Shown here: piece after piece, positions 46,950 through 55,640 of the stretch
Layout of the letters: each line of letters begins with the position of its first letter
Position numbering within the stretch: the first letter of the stretch is position 1
NCBI GenBank assembly: GCA_036513415.1
Contig: DATBZA010000033.1
Span: 7,478 to 71,477, forward strand
DNA length: 64,000 nucleotides
Reading direction: 5' to 3'
Origin: 40CM-4-68-19 sp036513415
GTDB taxonomy: Bacteria; Myxococcota; Myxococcia; Myxococcales; 40CM-4-68-19
Translations under genes and position numbers: made by a program
Notes under the pieces: generated by a model
The model's database searches: none
What the model saw: the letters and a program-made list of their open reading frames with translations, nothing else
Told to the model about the DNA's origin: nothing

Positions 46950-47501
46950 TCATGGCAGCAGCAGGAAGCCGCGATCGTCCCAATCGCGACCGATGCCCAC
47001 GATGGCGCCCGAGTCGTCGATGTCGAGCGCGTAACGCAACTCCCACGCCGGGTCCGTCAGGTCGGTGATCGTGCCGTCCAACTCCTGGCGCACCGCCTGC
47101 ACCGACGACCAGATCACGTAAGGCGACGACGTTTCTCCGAGGTAGCGGAAGCCCACCCCGACCCCGGCCGCGTTGTAGGTGAGAGTCCAGAGCAGCGGCG
47201 GGGGCGGCGGATAGGCGGAGGCGAGATGGCACCATTCGACGTTCGCGCACGGCCAGGTGTTGTCGAGCAGGTTGCCGGTCCGGTCCCAGATGCACGCCTG
47301 GGTAATGATGCCGTACCGCGGCGGGCGCACCACGATGGGCCGCGCCGTCCGGTAGGTGCAGTTCCCGAGGACGTTGCCGTCCGCGTCGAACCGTAGTGCC
47401 TGCGAAGACTTGCGCCCGTCGTAGCGCGGGTTGGGGGTGGGGCCGGGTCCAAGCTCGATGACGGTGCTGGCCAATAGGAATGCGACGAGCAGAGCGTTCA
47501 T
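46950..47501 (-). CDS. Secreted protein with HAF-like repeat at the C-terminus
   Basis: The ATG at 47501 has GGAGG upstream and begins a signal peptide ('MNALLVAFLLASTVIELGPG'). The 183 residues contain Cys residues in 'GNCTYRTARP', 'QACIWDRTG' and 'WPCANVEWCHLA'. The end 'LRYALDIDDSGAIVGIGRDWDDRGFLLLP' matches the pattern of HAF extracellular repeats ('DINxxGxIVG...AFL'). Only one or two degenerate repeat units are visible. No function is known. Confidence 0.6.
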   Translation of the reverse strand: MNALLVAFLLASTVIELGPGPTPNPRYDGRKSSQALRFDADGNVLGNCTYRTARPIVVRPPRYGIITQACIWDRTGNLLDNTWPCANVEWCHLASAYPPPPPLLWTLTYNAAGVGVGFRYLGETSSPYVIWSSVQAVRQELDGTITDLTDPAWELRYALDIDDSGAIVGIGRDWDDRGFLLLP

Positions 47502-47686
47502 GGTCGTGCCTCCACGAGCTTCAAAATGCCGCTCGCAGAGGCGCTTGGCGACGTACAGGCTGGCCATCGCTAGAATGCACGTCTAGCTTGCCGGTCACCC
47601 CCAGCGCGGCTGGCGCGCTGGCCGGTCGAACGAGAGCTCCTGATCCGGACCATCCCAAGGCGGTCGTAACGCCATTGGACTCGGAT

Positions 47687-48532
47687 TCACCTACGCAGCC
47701 GCGGGTTCAGGACCTGCATCAGGTCGGCCATGTGCGGATGTTCGAAGAACCCGATGTGCGGGTTCGGCACTCGCAGGATCTCGAGTGGCTGCACCGCGGC
47801 CGCGCGCCACTCCTCCTCGGAGTGAGAGTAGCGGGGGCTTTCCTCGTCGGAGGCGATGAGAAGCATCGGGCCGGGAAAGTTCGAGCGAGGCCGGTATCGC
47901 ACCGCGAGGCTTCCCACTTCCCACCAGAAAGAACCATCCTGGTCTTCCAATTCCAGCCGGCGCGCGATGCCAGCGTTCAAGTGGCGCAGCAGCCTCCTTT
48001 CCAGCCAGCGACTCGGTCGTCCCAGCGTGCGGCGGACCACCATGCGGGCCCGATCCTCCCACGAGGCCCCTCGAAAGCGCTGCAGGTGAAAGCGCATCCA
48101 CGCCCACCACGTCGCCTTGCGCCGCTTGCGGCGAGGAGCGAACCCATCGAACAGGAGGAGCATGCGGACGGGTCGTCCGCGCTCGATCAGCCGCAGGCCG
48201 ACCTCGTATGCGACGACGCAGCCGATGGAGTACCCCGCGATGACACAAGGGACCGTCCCGAACCGGGCCTCGATCCGAGCGGGATATGGTGCCGCGAGCG
48301 TTTCCACCGATGGTACGGCCTCGAGGTCGAAGGGGAGCTTCACCGCGAACAGGGGTGCTTCGAACAGCGGTCCGATGGCGCGCAGCGTGTCGGCAAACGG
48401 CGCGAACCCATGGATGCCCGCGAACAACACGATTGGCGGTCCCGTGCCGCTTGCGTTGAGCGGCACGATCTCTCCGGGCGGCAGATCGCGTTCGGGCGAG
48501 TAGCCAAAGGCGACGAAGCGTTGGGAAGGCAT
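47687..48532 (-). CDS. Thioesterase-domain alpha/beta hydrolase
   Basis: The 281 residues resemble type II thioesterases of NRPS/PKS systems. 'PIVLFAGIHGFAPFADTLRAIGPLFEAPLFAVKLP' (oxyanion region) is followed by the nucleophile elbow 'VIAGYSIGCVVAYEVGLRL' (Ser about 103), an acidic segment 'LLIASDEESPRYS' and the catalytic His in 'VPNPHIGFFEHPHM'. 'PVRMLLLFDGFAPRRKRRK' follows strand 6. No synthetase genes are in the window. It could hydrolyse acyl-CoA or another thioester. Confidence 0.75.
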   Translation of the reverse strand: MPSQRFVAFGYSPERDLPPGEIVPLNASGTGPPIVLFAGIHGFAPFADTLRAIGPLFEAPLFAVKLPFDLEAVPSVETLAAPYPARIEARFGTVPCVIAGYSIGCVVAYEVGLRLIERGRPVRMLLLFDGFAPRRKRRKATWWAWMRFHLQRFRGASWEDRARMVVRRTLGRPSRWLERRLLRHLNAGIARRLELEDQDGSFWWEVGSLAVRYRPRSNFPGPMLLIASDEESPRYSHSEEEWRAAAVQPLEILRVPNPHIGFFEHPHMADLMQVLNPRLRR

Positions 48533-48914
48533 GGTGAGTCTGCCGCTCAGAGCGAAATGTGGTTCAGCTTGCTTTCACCTGCGGCCAAGTCTGCTCGATC
48601 CAGGCGAGGTTGAAATTGGTGTACACCGCCGTCCCGGGATTCAGACGAAGAAATAGCCGTGCATGTTGGCGGCGCGGGACGATTGGGCGCCGGGCGCAAT
48701 CGAGTGACAGCGCGGCCGATGTCATCCAGACCGTTTCACGCAGGCCTGCGCTCGAACGCTGCCCCGTCTACTCCACGAGACTACCGCAAGGCTGGACGAG
48801 ACGATCGCCGGAGACCCGGGTGCCTCCTCGAAGACCGGCTCGACCCGAAGGGGATGACCGCGTGCGCTGAAGCTGCCCTCGACACACCTTGGCGGTTGGA
48901 ATCCGGAGATCACC
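48533..48914. other. Intergenic region, nothing recognised
   Basis: These 382 bases separate the leftward thioesterase gene from a rightward hypothetical gene. Short open frames exist on both strands, but none has a ribosome-binding site or family features. I see no RNA gene, hairpin or repeat of note. Confidence 0.4.
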
Positions 48915-49823
48915 GTGCTCACGACAACTCTCACTGCAACTAGAGGATCGTTCATTCTCGCCGCGATCGTCGTCGGCGCCGCGCTGCCCCCACCGACCGT
49001 TGCAGAACCGGTCGCGGTGGCGCATGCGGAAGGACTGGCGCACGGATTCCTCGTGCTCCGCAGCCTGGAGGGGACACCCCTCGCCGTCGGCGACCTGATC
49101 CAGACTTCCAGCGGGAATCGCGTGACCACGCGGCTCGTCCTCCGCTTCAAGGACGGCTCGACGCGCGAGGAGACCACCGTCTACAAGGAGCGAAAACAGT
49201 TTCGCCTGATCAGAAATCACGTTGTGCAGAAAGGTCCAACGTTCAAGATGCCGATGGAATCGACCATCGACGCACTGAACGGCCACGTGAAGGTCCGCTA
49301 CACCGACGAGGATGGCAAGGAGAAGCTGATCGAGGAACGCCTCGAGCTCCCTGGTGACCTTGCGAACGGTCTAACGCTAACCTTGCTCAAGAACATCTCC
49401 CCGAAGACGCCGAAGACGACGGTGTCGATGCTCGCGATCACGCCGAAGCCGCGCCTCGTGAACCTGGAGTTCACCCGCGCCGACGAGGAACCCTTCTCGA
49501 CCGCGGGGTACGAGCGCAAGGCCATGCATTACGTGGTGAAGGTACATGTTCCCGGCGCGGCCGGAGCCATCGCCTCGCTGTTCGGCAAGACTCCGCCCGA
49601 CTCGCACGTCTGGATCGTGGGCGGCGAAGCGCCGGTCTTCGTGAAGGCGGAGTCGGCGCTCTCCGTGGGTGGCCCGATCTGGCGGATCGAGCCGGTCAGC
49701 CCCGTCTGGCCGTCCGGCTCAACCCCGTCGGCGACGAGGGATTCCAAAGACTCCCAGCCGGCGAGGGCGCACGCGCCCTCGGCGCGCGCCGCGAAGAGGG
49801 AGCCGCGCTCGAGAAAGCAGTAG
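48915..49823 (+). CDS. Exported protein of unknown function
   Basis: A GTG at 48915 gives 302 residues with an N-terminal hydrophobic export segment ('GSFILAAIVVGAALPPPTVAEP'). The body is beta-rich and contains 'LVLRFKDGSTREETTVYKERKQFRLIRNHVVQKGPTFKMPMESTIDALNGHVKVRYTDEDGKEK', followed by 'TVSMLAITPKPRLVNLEF'. A low-complexity basic tail rich in Ser, Ala and Arg ends 'REPRSRKQ'. The pattern of conserved-looking residues suggests a periplasmic protein widespread in soil bacteria, but I cannot name a family. Confidence 0.6.
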   Translation: MLTTTLTATRGSFILAAIVVGAALPPPTVAEPVAVAHAEGLAHGFLVLRSLEGTPLAVGDLIQTSSGNRVTTRLVLRFKDGSTREETTVYKERKQFRLIRNHVVQKGPTFKMPMESTIDALNGHVKVRYTDEDGKEKLIEERLELPGDLANGLTLTLLKNISPKTPKTTVSMLAITPKPRLVNLEFTRADEEPFSTAGYERKAMHYVVKVHVPGAAGAIASLFGKTPPDSHVWIVGGEAPVFVKAESALSVGGPIWRIEPVSPVWPSGSTPSATRDSKDSQPARAHAPSARAAKREPRSRKQ

Positions 49824-49849
49824 CGAACAAGGTTCAACGGCGGAAACCG

Positions 49850-50670
49850 TCAGTCAGGAGCGAGGCGTTGAATCGTCGAAGCCCGCTTGCGTAGCGACGT
49901 CACGGCAATGACGACGATCATTGCGGCCGCGATCACGAGCGAAGAGATGATCCGGCCGAGGCCCAGCCCACCCTCGGCAGACGACTTGGTGAGCGTGTCG
50001 CCGAGCGTCGCCCCGAGGGGTCGCGTTAGAACGTAGGCGGCCCAGAAGAGCACGGTGTCTGGGAGGCTCGTGAAGTAGTGGGCGAGGGCCACGAGCGCGA
50101 TCAGGCCCGCGAACACCAGTGCTCCGCGCTCGAAGCCTAACTTGGTCGTCGTGGCGACGAAATCGCCCAGCGCGGTGCCGAGCGTGTTCGACACCAGGAT
50201 AGTGACCCATAGAAGACTTCGTCCTTTCGCGCAGTGATTCGGTCGACCCTGATAGCGCCCGTCGCGTAGCGCCAGGCGGCCAGCAGCGCGATCACCAGAC
50301 ACAAGAGGATGATCGAGGACTTTACGTAGCCGAGCCCGAGGGTGCGGTCGAAATAGTCGGAGGTCGTCGTACCGACCGTCGTCGTGGCCACCACGACCGC
50401 CCAGTAGAAGGCCGGGTGGTAATGCCTGGACTTGACCTGGGCGAACAGGGTGCACAGAAACAACGCGAGAAAGATCAGGGTGCTCTCGGCGTACCCGAGC
50501 TTCAGAGTCATCGACAGCGCGTCACCACCGGTCTCGCCGAGCGTTGTCGCGAGAATCTTGACGACCCAGAACGCAAACGTGACCCGCGGAACCTTGCTGA
50601 GAGGACCGGCTTCGTCGGCGGCCGGGTAAGCTCGGGAGCCTTCATCTCTGATCATCTTGGGCAGCACCAT
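49850..50670 (-). pseudogene. COG4705-type membrane protein interrupted by a frameshift
   Basis: The N-terminal half (start 50670) and the C-terminal half (stop at 49850) lie in different frames. They would join at 'KDEVFY' / 'WVTILVSNTLG' if one base were inserted near 50209-50212. The combined protein of about 272 residues has four repeats of an 8-helix membrane protein: 'TLGETGGDALSMTLKLGY', 'TVGTTTSDYFDRTLGLGY', 'TLGTALGDFVATTTKLGF' and 'PLGATLGDTLTK'. This is the uncharacterised COG4705 membrane-anchored family. The defect may be real or a sequencing error. Confidence 0.78.
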
Positions 50671-50737
50671 GGCCGGGAAGGTTAGCAACGGGGCCCGATG
50701 CAGGCACCGCTTTCCTATGGCACGCTCGTGCCCCTGA

Positions 50738-51094
50738 CTAGGTTCCGCCCGTCGAGCTCGTCCGTGCCGCAAAGGCGTCGAGCGTACGCGCCGAGTACAC
50801 CAATGCCGCGCCTGCATTGACCGAGATGGCGACACCTAGCGCCTCGATCAGCTCTTCCTTCGTCGCGCCGTGGCGGACGGCCGCATCGACATGAGTGACG
50901 ATGCAGCCGTCGCAGCGCGCCGTCACCGCCACGGCCAGCGAGATCAATTCGCGGACCTTCGGATCGAGCTTGCCGATCTTCGCTGCGCCGTCGGCAATCG
51001 TGCGGTAACCGCGCACGATATCGGGAGATGCCTGGCCGATCTGCTGGATCGTGGCGATCAACTGCTTCCGATACTCCTCCCAATCCATCATCAT
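50738..51094 (-). CDS. Carboxymuconolactone decarboxylase / AhpD-like protein
   Basis: The 118 residues form the all-helical AhpD/CMD fold. 'DWEEYRKQLIATIQQIGQASPDIVRGYRTIADGAAKIGKLDPKVRELISLAVAVTARCDGCIVTHVDAAVRHGATKEELIEALGVAISVNAGAALVYS' carries the redox CxxC (CDGC) and the downstream His of alkylhydroperoxidase-type proteins. GGAGG precedes the ATG. It probably acts as a peroxidase or thiol-disulfide partner. Neighbours give no further clue. Confidence 0.9.
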   Translation of the reverse strand: MMMDWEEYRKQLIATIQQIGQASPDIVRGYRTIADGAAKIGKLDPKVRELISLAVAVTARCDGCIVTHVDAAVRHGATKEELIEALGVAISVNAGAALVYSARTLDAFAARTSSTGGT

Positions 51095-51298
51095 GGCTGC
51101 CGTCCTCCAATTTCAAAGCCGGTACGCGACGAACCCGCGCGTTCACCTTCGCCGGACCGCGAAGCAACTTCCGGACCACGTGCAGTCCTGCTCTGCGGCC
51201 TTGCTCGCCATACTCTGCTGGCGCCCACGAAGTGTGCCGTCCCTCGACACGTGTTGCTCGGCTTCCGGGCAACCAGTGAGACTGCAGCTCAGGCGGAA

Positions 51299-51345
51299 TG
51301 GTGCCCAGGGGCGGAATCGAACCACCGACACGGGGATTTTCAGTC
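51299..51345 (-). tRNA. tRNA-Phe(GAA) 3'-half fragment (left attachment-site remnant)
   Basis: Read on the minus strand this is the tRNA-Phe anticodon loop (CTGAAAA), the 3' anticodon strand TCCCC, the variable GTGTC, the T arm with GGTTCGATTCC, and the acceptor strand with encoded CCA. The D arm and 5' acceptor strand are missing; the sequence beyond 51346 does not pair. It is 44 of 46 identical to the fragment at 61855-61900. tRNA 3' halves of this kind are left by tyrosine-recombinase integration. Confidence 0.75.
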
Positions 51346-51500
51346 CCTTTTGGACCCTCTGAGAAGAGTCAGCTTCGCACTGGGGACGTCCGTCAAGGAC
51401 CCTTCAAGACCCGTCAAGACAGGTACGCCGAAGCACGGTCATGCACGGTCCTCCGCCAACTCGACGGCAGCAGGCGATAAGCTTTTACGATGGAACCACG

Positions 51501-51992
51501 ATGGATGCCCCCAAGCAGGCCAACGACTGGGAGGCAACGGCGGAGACGCTGGTCGCTCTGGGCGCTCCGCTGAGCGGCTGGAGACCGAACCGGCGCCTCG
51601 CTCCGGAGGCAGCTCTTGCCTTCGCGCTCCGTTTCGCGAGCACTGATGCTTCCCTCCTGCGCTCGCTTCCTGTCGTGCTGGCTCGGACGTGGCGAGAGCT
51701 CGACTGGAGCAAGCTGGAAAACAGCGCGCGGGCTCAGGACTCGCTGGCACTCCTCGGAATGCTGACGGAACTGACGGCATCGCTCGCCGGCCTCACGGAA
51801 CTCGGCGAGAAGGCGCGACAGTGGTGGCACCCGCCGCGCGAGACGCGTCACCTCTTCCGCCCCAGAAACGACTTCGACAGGGAGCTCGCCGAGCATCGAA
51901 CGCCGCCGGTGGCCAGGAGATGGGGGTTCCTCATGAACATGGGAGAGGATTCTTTCCGGGCCCTCTACGAACGGCATGCCGGCCAAGTTTGA
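51501..51992 (+). CDS. Hypothetical protein, partner of a truncated nucleotidyltransferase gene
   Basis: The ATG at 51501 gives 163 residues, mostly helical: 'DWEATAETLVALGAPLSGWRPNRRLAPEAALAFALRFASTDASLLRSLPVVLARTWRELDW' and 'ALLGMLTELTASLAGLTELGEKARQWW'. The end 'RRWGFLMNMGEDSFRALYERHAGQV' overlaps the next gene's start by 17 bp. Small helical proteins encoded just before DUF6036-type nucleotidyltransferases are often the first gene of a toxin-antitoxin-like pair. The role is inferred from arrangement. Confidence 0.5.
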   Translation: MDAPKQANDWEATAETLVALGAPLSGWRPNRRLAPEAALAFALRFASTDASLLRSLPVVLARTWRELDWSKLENSARAQDSLALLGMLTELTASLAGLTELGEKARQWWHPPRETRHLFRPRNDFDRELAEHRTPPVARRWGFLMNMGEDSFRALYERHAGQV

Positions 51993-52140
51993 AGCCTCGG
52001 CACTCTTCGAGTTCCTCGGACGCGTCGATCGCGAGCTGGCAGCTCGCTCCATCATCTTCCTGATCGGCGGAAGCGCGGTTTCGATCATTGACCCCGCGCA
52101 CTCGACCAGCGTGATGCGCACCTTTGTGGAAGCTGCTCTA
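51976..52140 (+). pseudogene. Nucleotidyltransferase (DUF6036-like), N-terminal remnant
   Basis: From the ATG at 51976 the frame encodes 'FEASALFEFLGRVDRELAARSIIFLIGGSAVSIID', which fits the start of a MNT-type nucleotidyltransferase (helix, then 'IGGSA' before the catalytic acidic motif). The expected acidic 'DID' motif after 'HSTS' is missing and homology stops near 52100. There the sequence runs into the end of the oppositely oriented helicase gene (stop at 52138). The gene has therefore been cut by a rearrangement. Confidence 0.45.
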
Positions 52141-55050
52141 GCCTGCCACCCGGATCGCGGGCGCCGCGGGGACCAGCCGCGACCGCGCATTCCTCTTGAG
52201 GTGCGACTCATGCCACGCCAGGTTCATCACCTGGTGGAGCGACACCCAGGCATCGGCGCCGCCCGCGCGCGCAACCCGCAAGCAGAGCGACGGGTTGGGC
52301 ACGTAGTGCCCGCGCGCTTCGCGGATCCATAGCTGCCGGTTCGGCACGTATGCGCTACCCGGCTCGTTGCGGGCGAGCAGGCCGTTGACGTAGAGGCGCC
52401 GCTTTCGCGCCGGCTTGATCACCACCTCGGGAAAGACCGCGAACGGCTCGCGGAGGAAGAAATCGCTCGTCACCCCTTCGCTGCGACCGGCACAGAACTG
52501 ATAGAGCTCGTCGAACCGGGCGAGGAACGTGGAGAAGAAGAAGAACTCGCCCATCTCCCGGCCGATCTGGAGCAGGCGCCCCGACGCCTCGACGTCGAAG
52601 GAGGCCGGGGCGACCAGGTCGAAAACGGTCCCGAAGACGGTGGTGGCATACGTGGAGTCGCGATAGGCCCGGCGCAGCGCCCAGTGCAGCGCCGCGCGGC
52701 CGGCGTGATCGCGCGCCTCGAGGCTCGCGCCGCGCCCGAGCAGCGCCTCGACCAGCGGCACGTTGCCGGCGAAGGCGGCGAGCATCAGCGGCGTGAGCCC
52801 CTGCGGACTGGCGTAATCGACGCCGTATTGCTCGGTCCGCGCGAGCACCTCCTTGAAGTTCTTCCCCTCGAAGCCCTCGAGAGCGCGCCGGGCGATCCGC
52901 GCGCGCTGCGCCTCGTATTGCGTCGCGGGCTCGAACCGGCCCTCCCCGGCAAGACGATCGGCGACCAGCTTCTCTTCGTGGAAACAGGCCAGCTCGTAGA
53001 GCTGCTGTTTGGCCTTGTTCGACACGCTCGCAGGCGCCAGCGCCTTGTCGGCGAGCGCGCGCAGATTGGCGTCGTGGAATACCGTCCAGGGGACGGGCCG
53101 GAGCCTCAGCACCTGCTCGCGGATGGCCTCGGCCTGCTCCTGCTTGCCCTGAGTCTCGAGCCGGTGCGCCTCGCGCTGCCACTCCTCGGCCGAGGATTTC
53201 TCTGCCTGTACCGAGGCGGCGCTCTCCGGCCGACCGACGCCGAGCAACTCGAGCAACGGATGCCTGACATCGTCTTCCACCAGGATCACCTGCCCGACCG
53301 CGCGGGTAAGCGCCACATAGAGCGCATTGACGAAAAACTTGTACAGCTCGAGCGACCGATCGCTCTTGTCCTTCGCCCGGCGATACTCGAGCCGATCGCC
53401 GGCCAGGTCGTGCGCCTCGACCCCCTCGCACAGCTCGGCGAAAAGCCGCCGCTCGGCGGAGAGGAGGCGGTAGACGATCACGGTTTCGTACTCGAGTCCC
53501 TTCGCCTCGTGAATGCTGAAGACGAGCGGCGTGCGCAGCTGCCTGCGCGCGTCCGCCTTGTGCTCGTCGCGCAGGACGATGACGGCCACCTTCGTCGACT
53601 GGCGTGTCTTGTCGTTCAGTTCCTTCACCGCCGCACTCGCGGTCGGGAAAGCGGTCACTGAGCCTTCGACGCCGGCGAGCGGCCGCATCAAGAGATTCGA
53701 CTCCCGGTCGATGGAGCCGAATTTCGCGTGCTTGAGCCGCAGCACCCGGTTGGCCACCTGCGTGACTGCGTCGCTGTTGCGGTAACTGACGTCGAGCAGG
53801 TGCACGTCGGTCTCGTGCGTCTCGCCCAAGCCACGCCAGAAGAGGCTCTTCACCTTGGACCAGGAGAAGAAGTTCGGGTGGACGATCTGGTTGGCATCGC
53901 CCGCGACGACGAATTGCCCCGGAGTCTTGAGCGATCGGAGCACGAGCGAAAGCTGCACGTTGGTGAGGTCCTGCACCTCGTCGACCACGACGAAGTCGTA
54001 GGCCGGCTCAATCCTGCTGAGCCATGAATGGGCCACCAGGTTCGGCTCGTAGAGGTTCTCCCCGGCGAGCCAGGCCCGGTAGCGTTCGAAGAAGTCGAAC
54101 AGGATCGCTCGCTGCTCTGCGTCGAACATCGACTGACGCACGCCGAGGCCGAGGTACGGCTCGCGGGAGAGCGGCCCCTCGGGCTCGGCGGTGAGCACCC
54201 CGCGTAGCTCCTCGAAAACCTGGTGGGCGTCGGCGAACCTGATCTTCTGGGGATACCGCTCGAAGAACCCGCCGAAGTCGCGGAACGTGACCGGCCGCCC
54301 TTCGGGCACGCCCACCGTCTCGAGCAGCTGGCGGTAGCTGAGGAAGTCGGCCTCCTGATCGTCCGGCGCGCCGTCGAAAGCGACGTAGAGCGCGCGCGAG
54401 GTCTCGGCGAGCCACTTCGATTCGGTGACGTAGGCGACGCGCCCGGGAACATGCCGGAGCCGCTGCAGGAGCAGTGCAGTCTTGCCGCTTCCCGCCGAGC
54501 CCACCAACACCAGCGGGGCTCTCTGGCGAAGCGCCGCGTCCTGCAGGTCATCGAAGGAGAGCGGCTTGTCGAGGTAGTGGAAGACGGAGCGGGTGGGATG
54601 GAGATAGCGCAAGGGCCGCGCCTCAAATGCCTGCGGCGGCTCCGGATGCTCAAGCTTCGTCTCGTCGACCGGCGCGCCGCGCAGGAAGCGCGAGCGGTCG
54701 TACGCGTGCCCGCGGACCACCTCGAGCGCGAGGCAAGCCTTCTCCCCGTGAACCTCGGCGAACTGGAGGAGAAGCCGCGAGGCATCGTCGAGCTTGGCCC
54801 GGTAGAACGCGCCCACGCCCAGCTTCTTCACGTCGGGGGAACGGAAGTCGTCCCGCTCGATGGCCGCGCGTACCTTTTCGACCCTGTCGGTGAGGTCGCC
54901 GGGCGCGAGGCCGTGGTAGGTGAGAAAGCGCACCAGACGCCCAGGTACCACAGAGCAGATCCGCGTACCATCGGTCCGATGACCGTAGAGAATCGCGTCG
55001 AGGAGAGAGTCCGACGCGCCACCCAGGTCGCGCTCCTCCGCCCGAGGCAC
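52138..55050 (-). CDS. UvrD/Rep-type superfamily 1 helicase with ankyrin repeats (TRANK1-like)
   Basis: A GTG at 55050 gives 970 residues. Residues about 70-125 form a small RelE-like domain ('LGVGAFYRAKLDDASRLLLQFAEVHGEKACLALEVVRGHAYDRSRFL'). Helicase motifs follow: Walker A 'LVGSAGSGKTALLLQRL' (about 187), II 'FVVVDEVQDLT' (about 355), III 'FVVAGDANQIVHP', IV 'LLDVSYRNSDAVTQVANRVL', V 'SIHEAKGLEYETVIVY' and VI 'YVALTRAVGQVILV'. About 755-800 are ankyrin-like ('GLTPLMLAAFAGNVPLVEALLGRGASLEARDHAGRAALHWAL'). The domain order recalls eukaryotic TRANK1. Inside a probable genomic island; a nucleic-acid-directed defence or repair role is plausible. Confidence 0.82.
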   Translation of the reverse strand: MPRAEERDLGGASDSLLDAILYGHRTDGTRICSVVPGRLVRFLTYHGLAPGDLTDRVEKVRAAIERDDFRSPDVKKLGVGAFYRAKLDDASRLLLQFAEVHGEKACLALEVVRGHAYDRSRFLRGAPVDETKLEHPEPPQAFEARPLRYLHPTRSVFHYLDKPLSFDDLQDAALRQRAPLVLVGSAGSGKTALLLQRLRHVPGRVAYVTESKWLAETSRALYVAFDGAPDDQEADFLSYRQLLETVGVPEGRPVTFRDFGGFFERYPQKIRFADAHQVFEELRGVLTAEPEGPLSREPYLGLGVRQSMFDAEQRAILFDFFERYRAWLAGENLYEPNLVAHSWLSRIEPAYDFVVVDEVQDLTNVQLSLVLRSLKTPGQFVVAGDANQIVHPNFFSWSKVKSLFWRGLGETHETDVHLLDVSYRNSDAVTQVANRVLRLKHAKFGSIDRESNLLMRPLAGVEGSVTAFPTASAAVKELNDKTRQSTKVAVIVLRDEHKADARRQLRTPLVFSIHEAKGLEYETVIVYRLLSAERRLFAELCEGVEAHDLAGDRLEYRRAKDKSDRSLELYKFFVNALYVALTRAVGQVILVEDDVRHPLLELLGVGRPESAASVQAEKSSAEEWQREAHRLETQGKQEQAEAIREQVLRLRPVPWTVFHDANLRALADKALAPASVSNKAKQQLYELACFHEEKLVADRLAGEGRFEPATQYEAQRARIARRALEGFEGKNFKEVLARTEQYGVDYASPQGLTPLMLAAFAGNVPLVEALLGRGASLEARDHAGRAALHWALRRAYRDSTYATTVFGTVFDLVAPASFDVEASGRLLQIGREMGEFFFFSTFLARFDELYQFCAGRSEGVTSDFFLREPFAVFPEVVIKPARKRRLYVNGLLARNEPGSAYVPNRQLWIREARGHYVPNPSLCLRVARAGGADAWVSLHQVMNLAWHESHLKRNARSRLVPAAPAIRVAG

Positions 55051-55095
55051 GCCACCGAGATCGACCTCCTGCTCGGGAATCCGGGCGTGTACCGC

Positions 55096-55422
55096 TCACC
55101 GACCCAGGCCTGGGAGCTTGGTCAGGCAAGGAATCCACGCAGGCGACAAGGCGTCATCTCCGTTCTGACGGTGGTGCTGCCGTCGAGGTGCCGCGAAGCA
55201 CGGTCGGCGATATCGAAGCGACCGCTGCGCCCACGCAGCCTCAAGGATCTCGCCCAGTTCGGGAACCCGGCGCCCAGCCCGAGGCATCCGAGCCGCTGCG
55301 CGAGCTCGCTTGCGGAGCATCGCGACCCATCTGCGCGCTGCCTCGGGATTGTCTCGGGAGACGGATCGCGCGATTTCGAGTAGTTCGTTCTGGGCTCTCA
55401 GGGTCCAGCGAAGCCTGCTCAT
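55096..55422 (-). CDS. ParE/RelE-type toxin, C-terminus possibly altered
   Basis: The 108-residue frame begins like a ParE toxin: 'MSRLRWTLRAQNELLEIARSVSRDNPEAARRWVAMLRKRARAAARMPRAGRRVPELG'. The usual C-terminal 'REVxVGxYRIxYR' strand set is not recognisable in this frame. A neighbouring frame contains a weak 'GRFDIADRASRHLDGSTTV' resemblance, so a frameshift may have damaged the end. The start overlaps the antitoxin stop by 4 bp (ATGA), the normal arrangement for Phd-ParE pairs. Activity is doubtful. Confidence 0.6.
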   Translation of the reverse strand: MSRLRWTLRAQNELLEIARSVSRDNPEAARRWVAMLRKRARAAARMPRAGRRVPELGEILEAAWAQRSLRYRRPCFAAPRRQHHRQNGDDALSPAWIPCLTKLPGLGR

Positions 55423-55640
55423 CGCTTGCGCTTGCCGAGCTCACGTTCCACCACCTCGTCCAGATCCCGGTCGGAGACGACGCGTCCCGCCTCGGCATCG
55501 GCGAGCCCTTCTCGGACGGCCTCGCGGAAACGTTCACGGTAAGTGAGGCGGTCGAACTCCTCCGGTGAGAGCAGCACCGCGGCGGGCCGGCCGTTCTGGG
55601 TGATGATCGCGTTACCGTCCGCTGCGGCGCGGCCTCCGAT
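55419..55640 (-). pseudogene. Phd/YefM-type antitoxin lacking its N-terminus
   Basis: The frame ending at 55419 encodes 'DGNAIITQNGRPAAVLLSPEEFDRLTYRERFREAVREGLADAEAGRVVSDRDLDEVVERELGKRKR', a clear Phd/YefM antitoxin from the DNA-binding half onward. Upstream, the first 15-20 residues and any ATG, GTG or TTG start are missing. There the sequence is the 3' end of the SWIM gene read in another frame. A deletion joined the two genes near 55620-55650. Confidence 0.65.

Noticed and set aside
48559..48870. A 103-codon frame in the gap before the exported protein
   Set aside because: Arg/Pro-rich, no start signals, no motifs; treated as chance.
51097..51362. A second integrase end running into the left tRNA-Phe fragment
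   Set aside because: The frame matching the antisense tRNA reading is closed by a stop at 51277-51279, and the sequence before it has no recombinase motifs.
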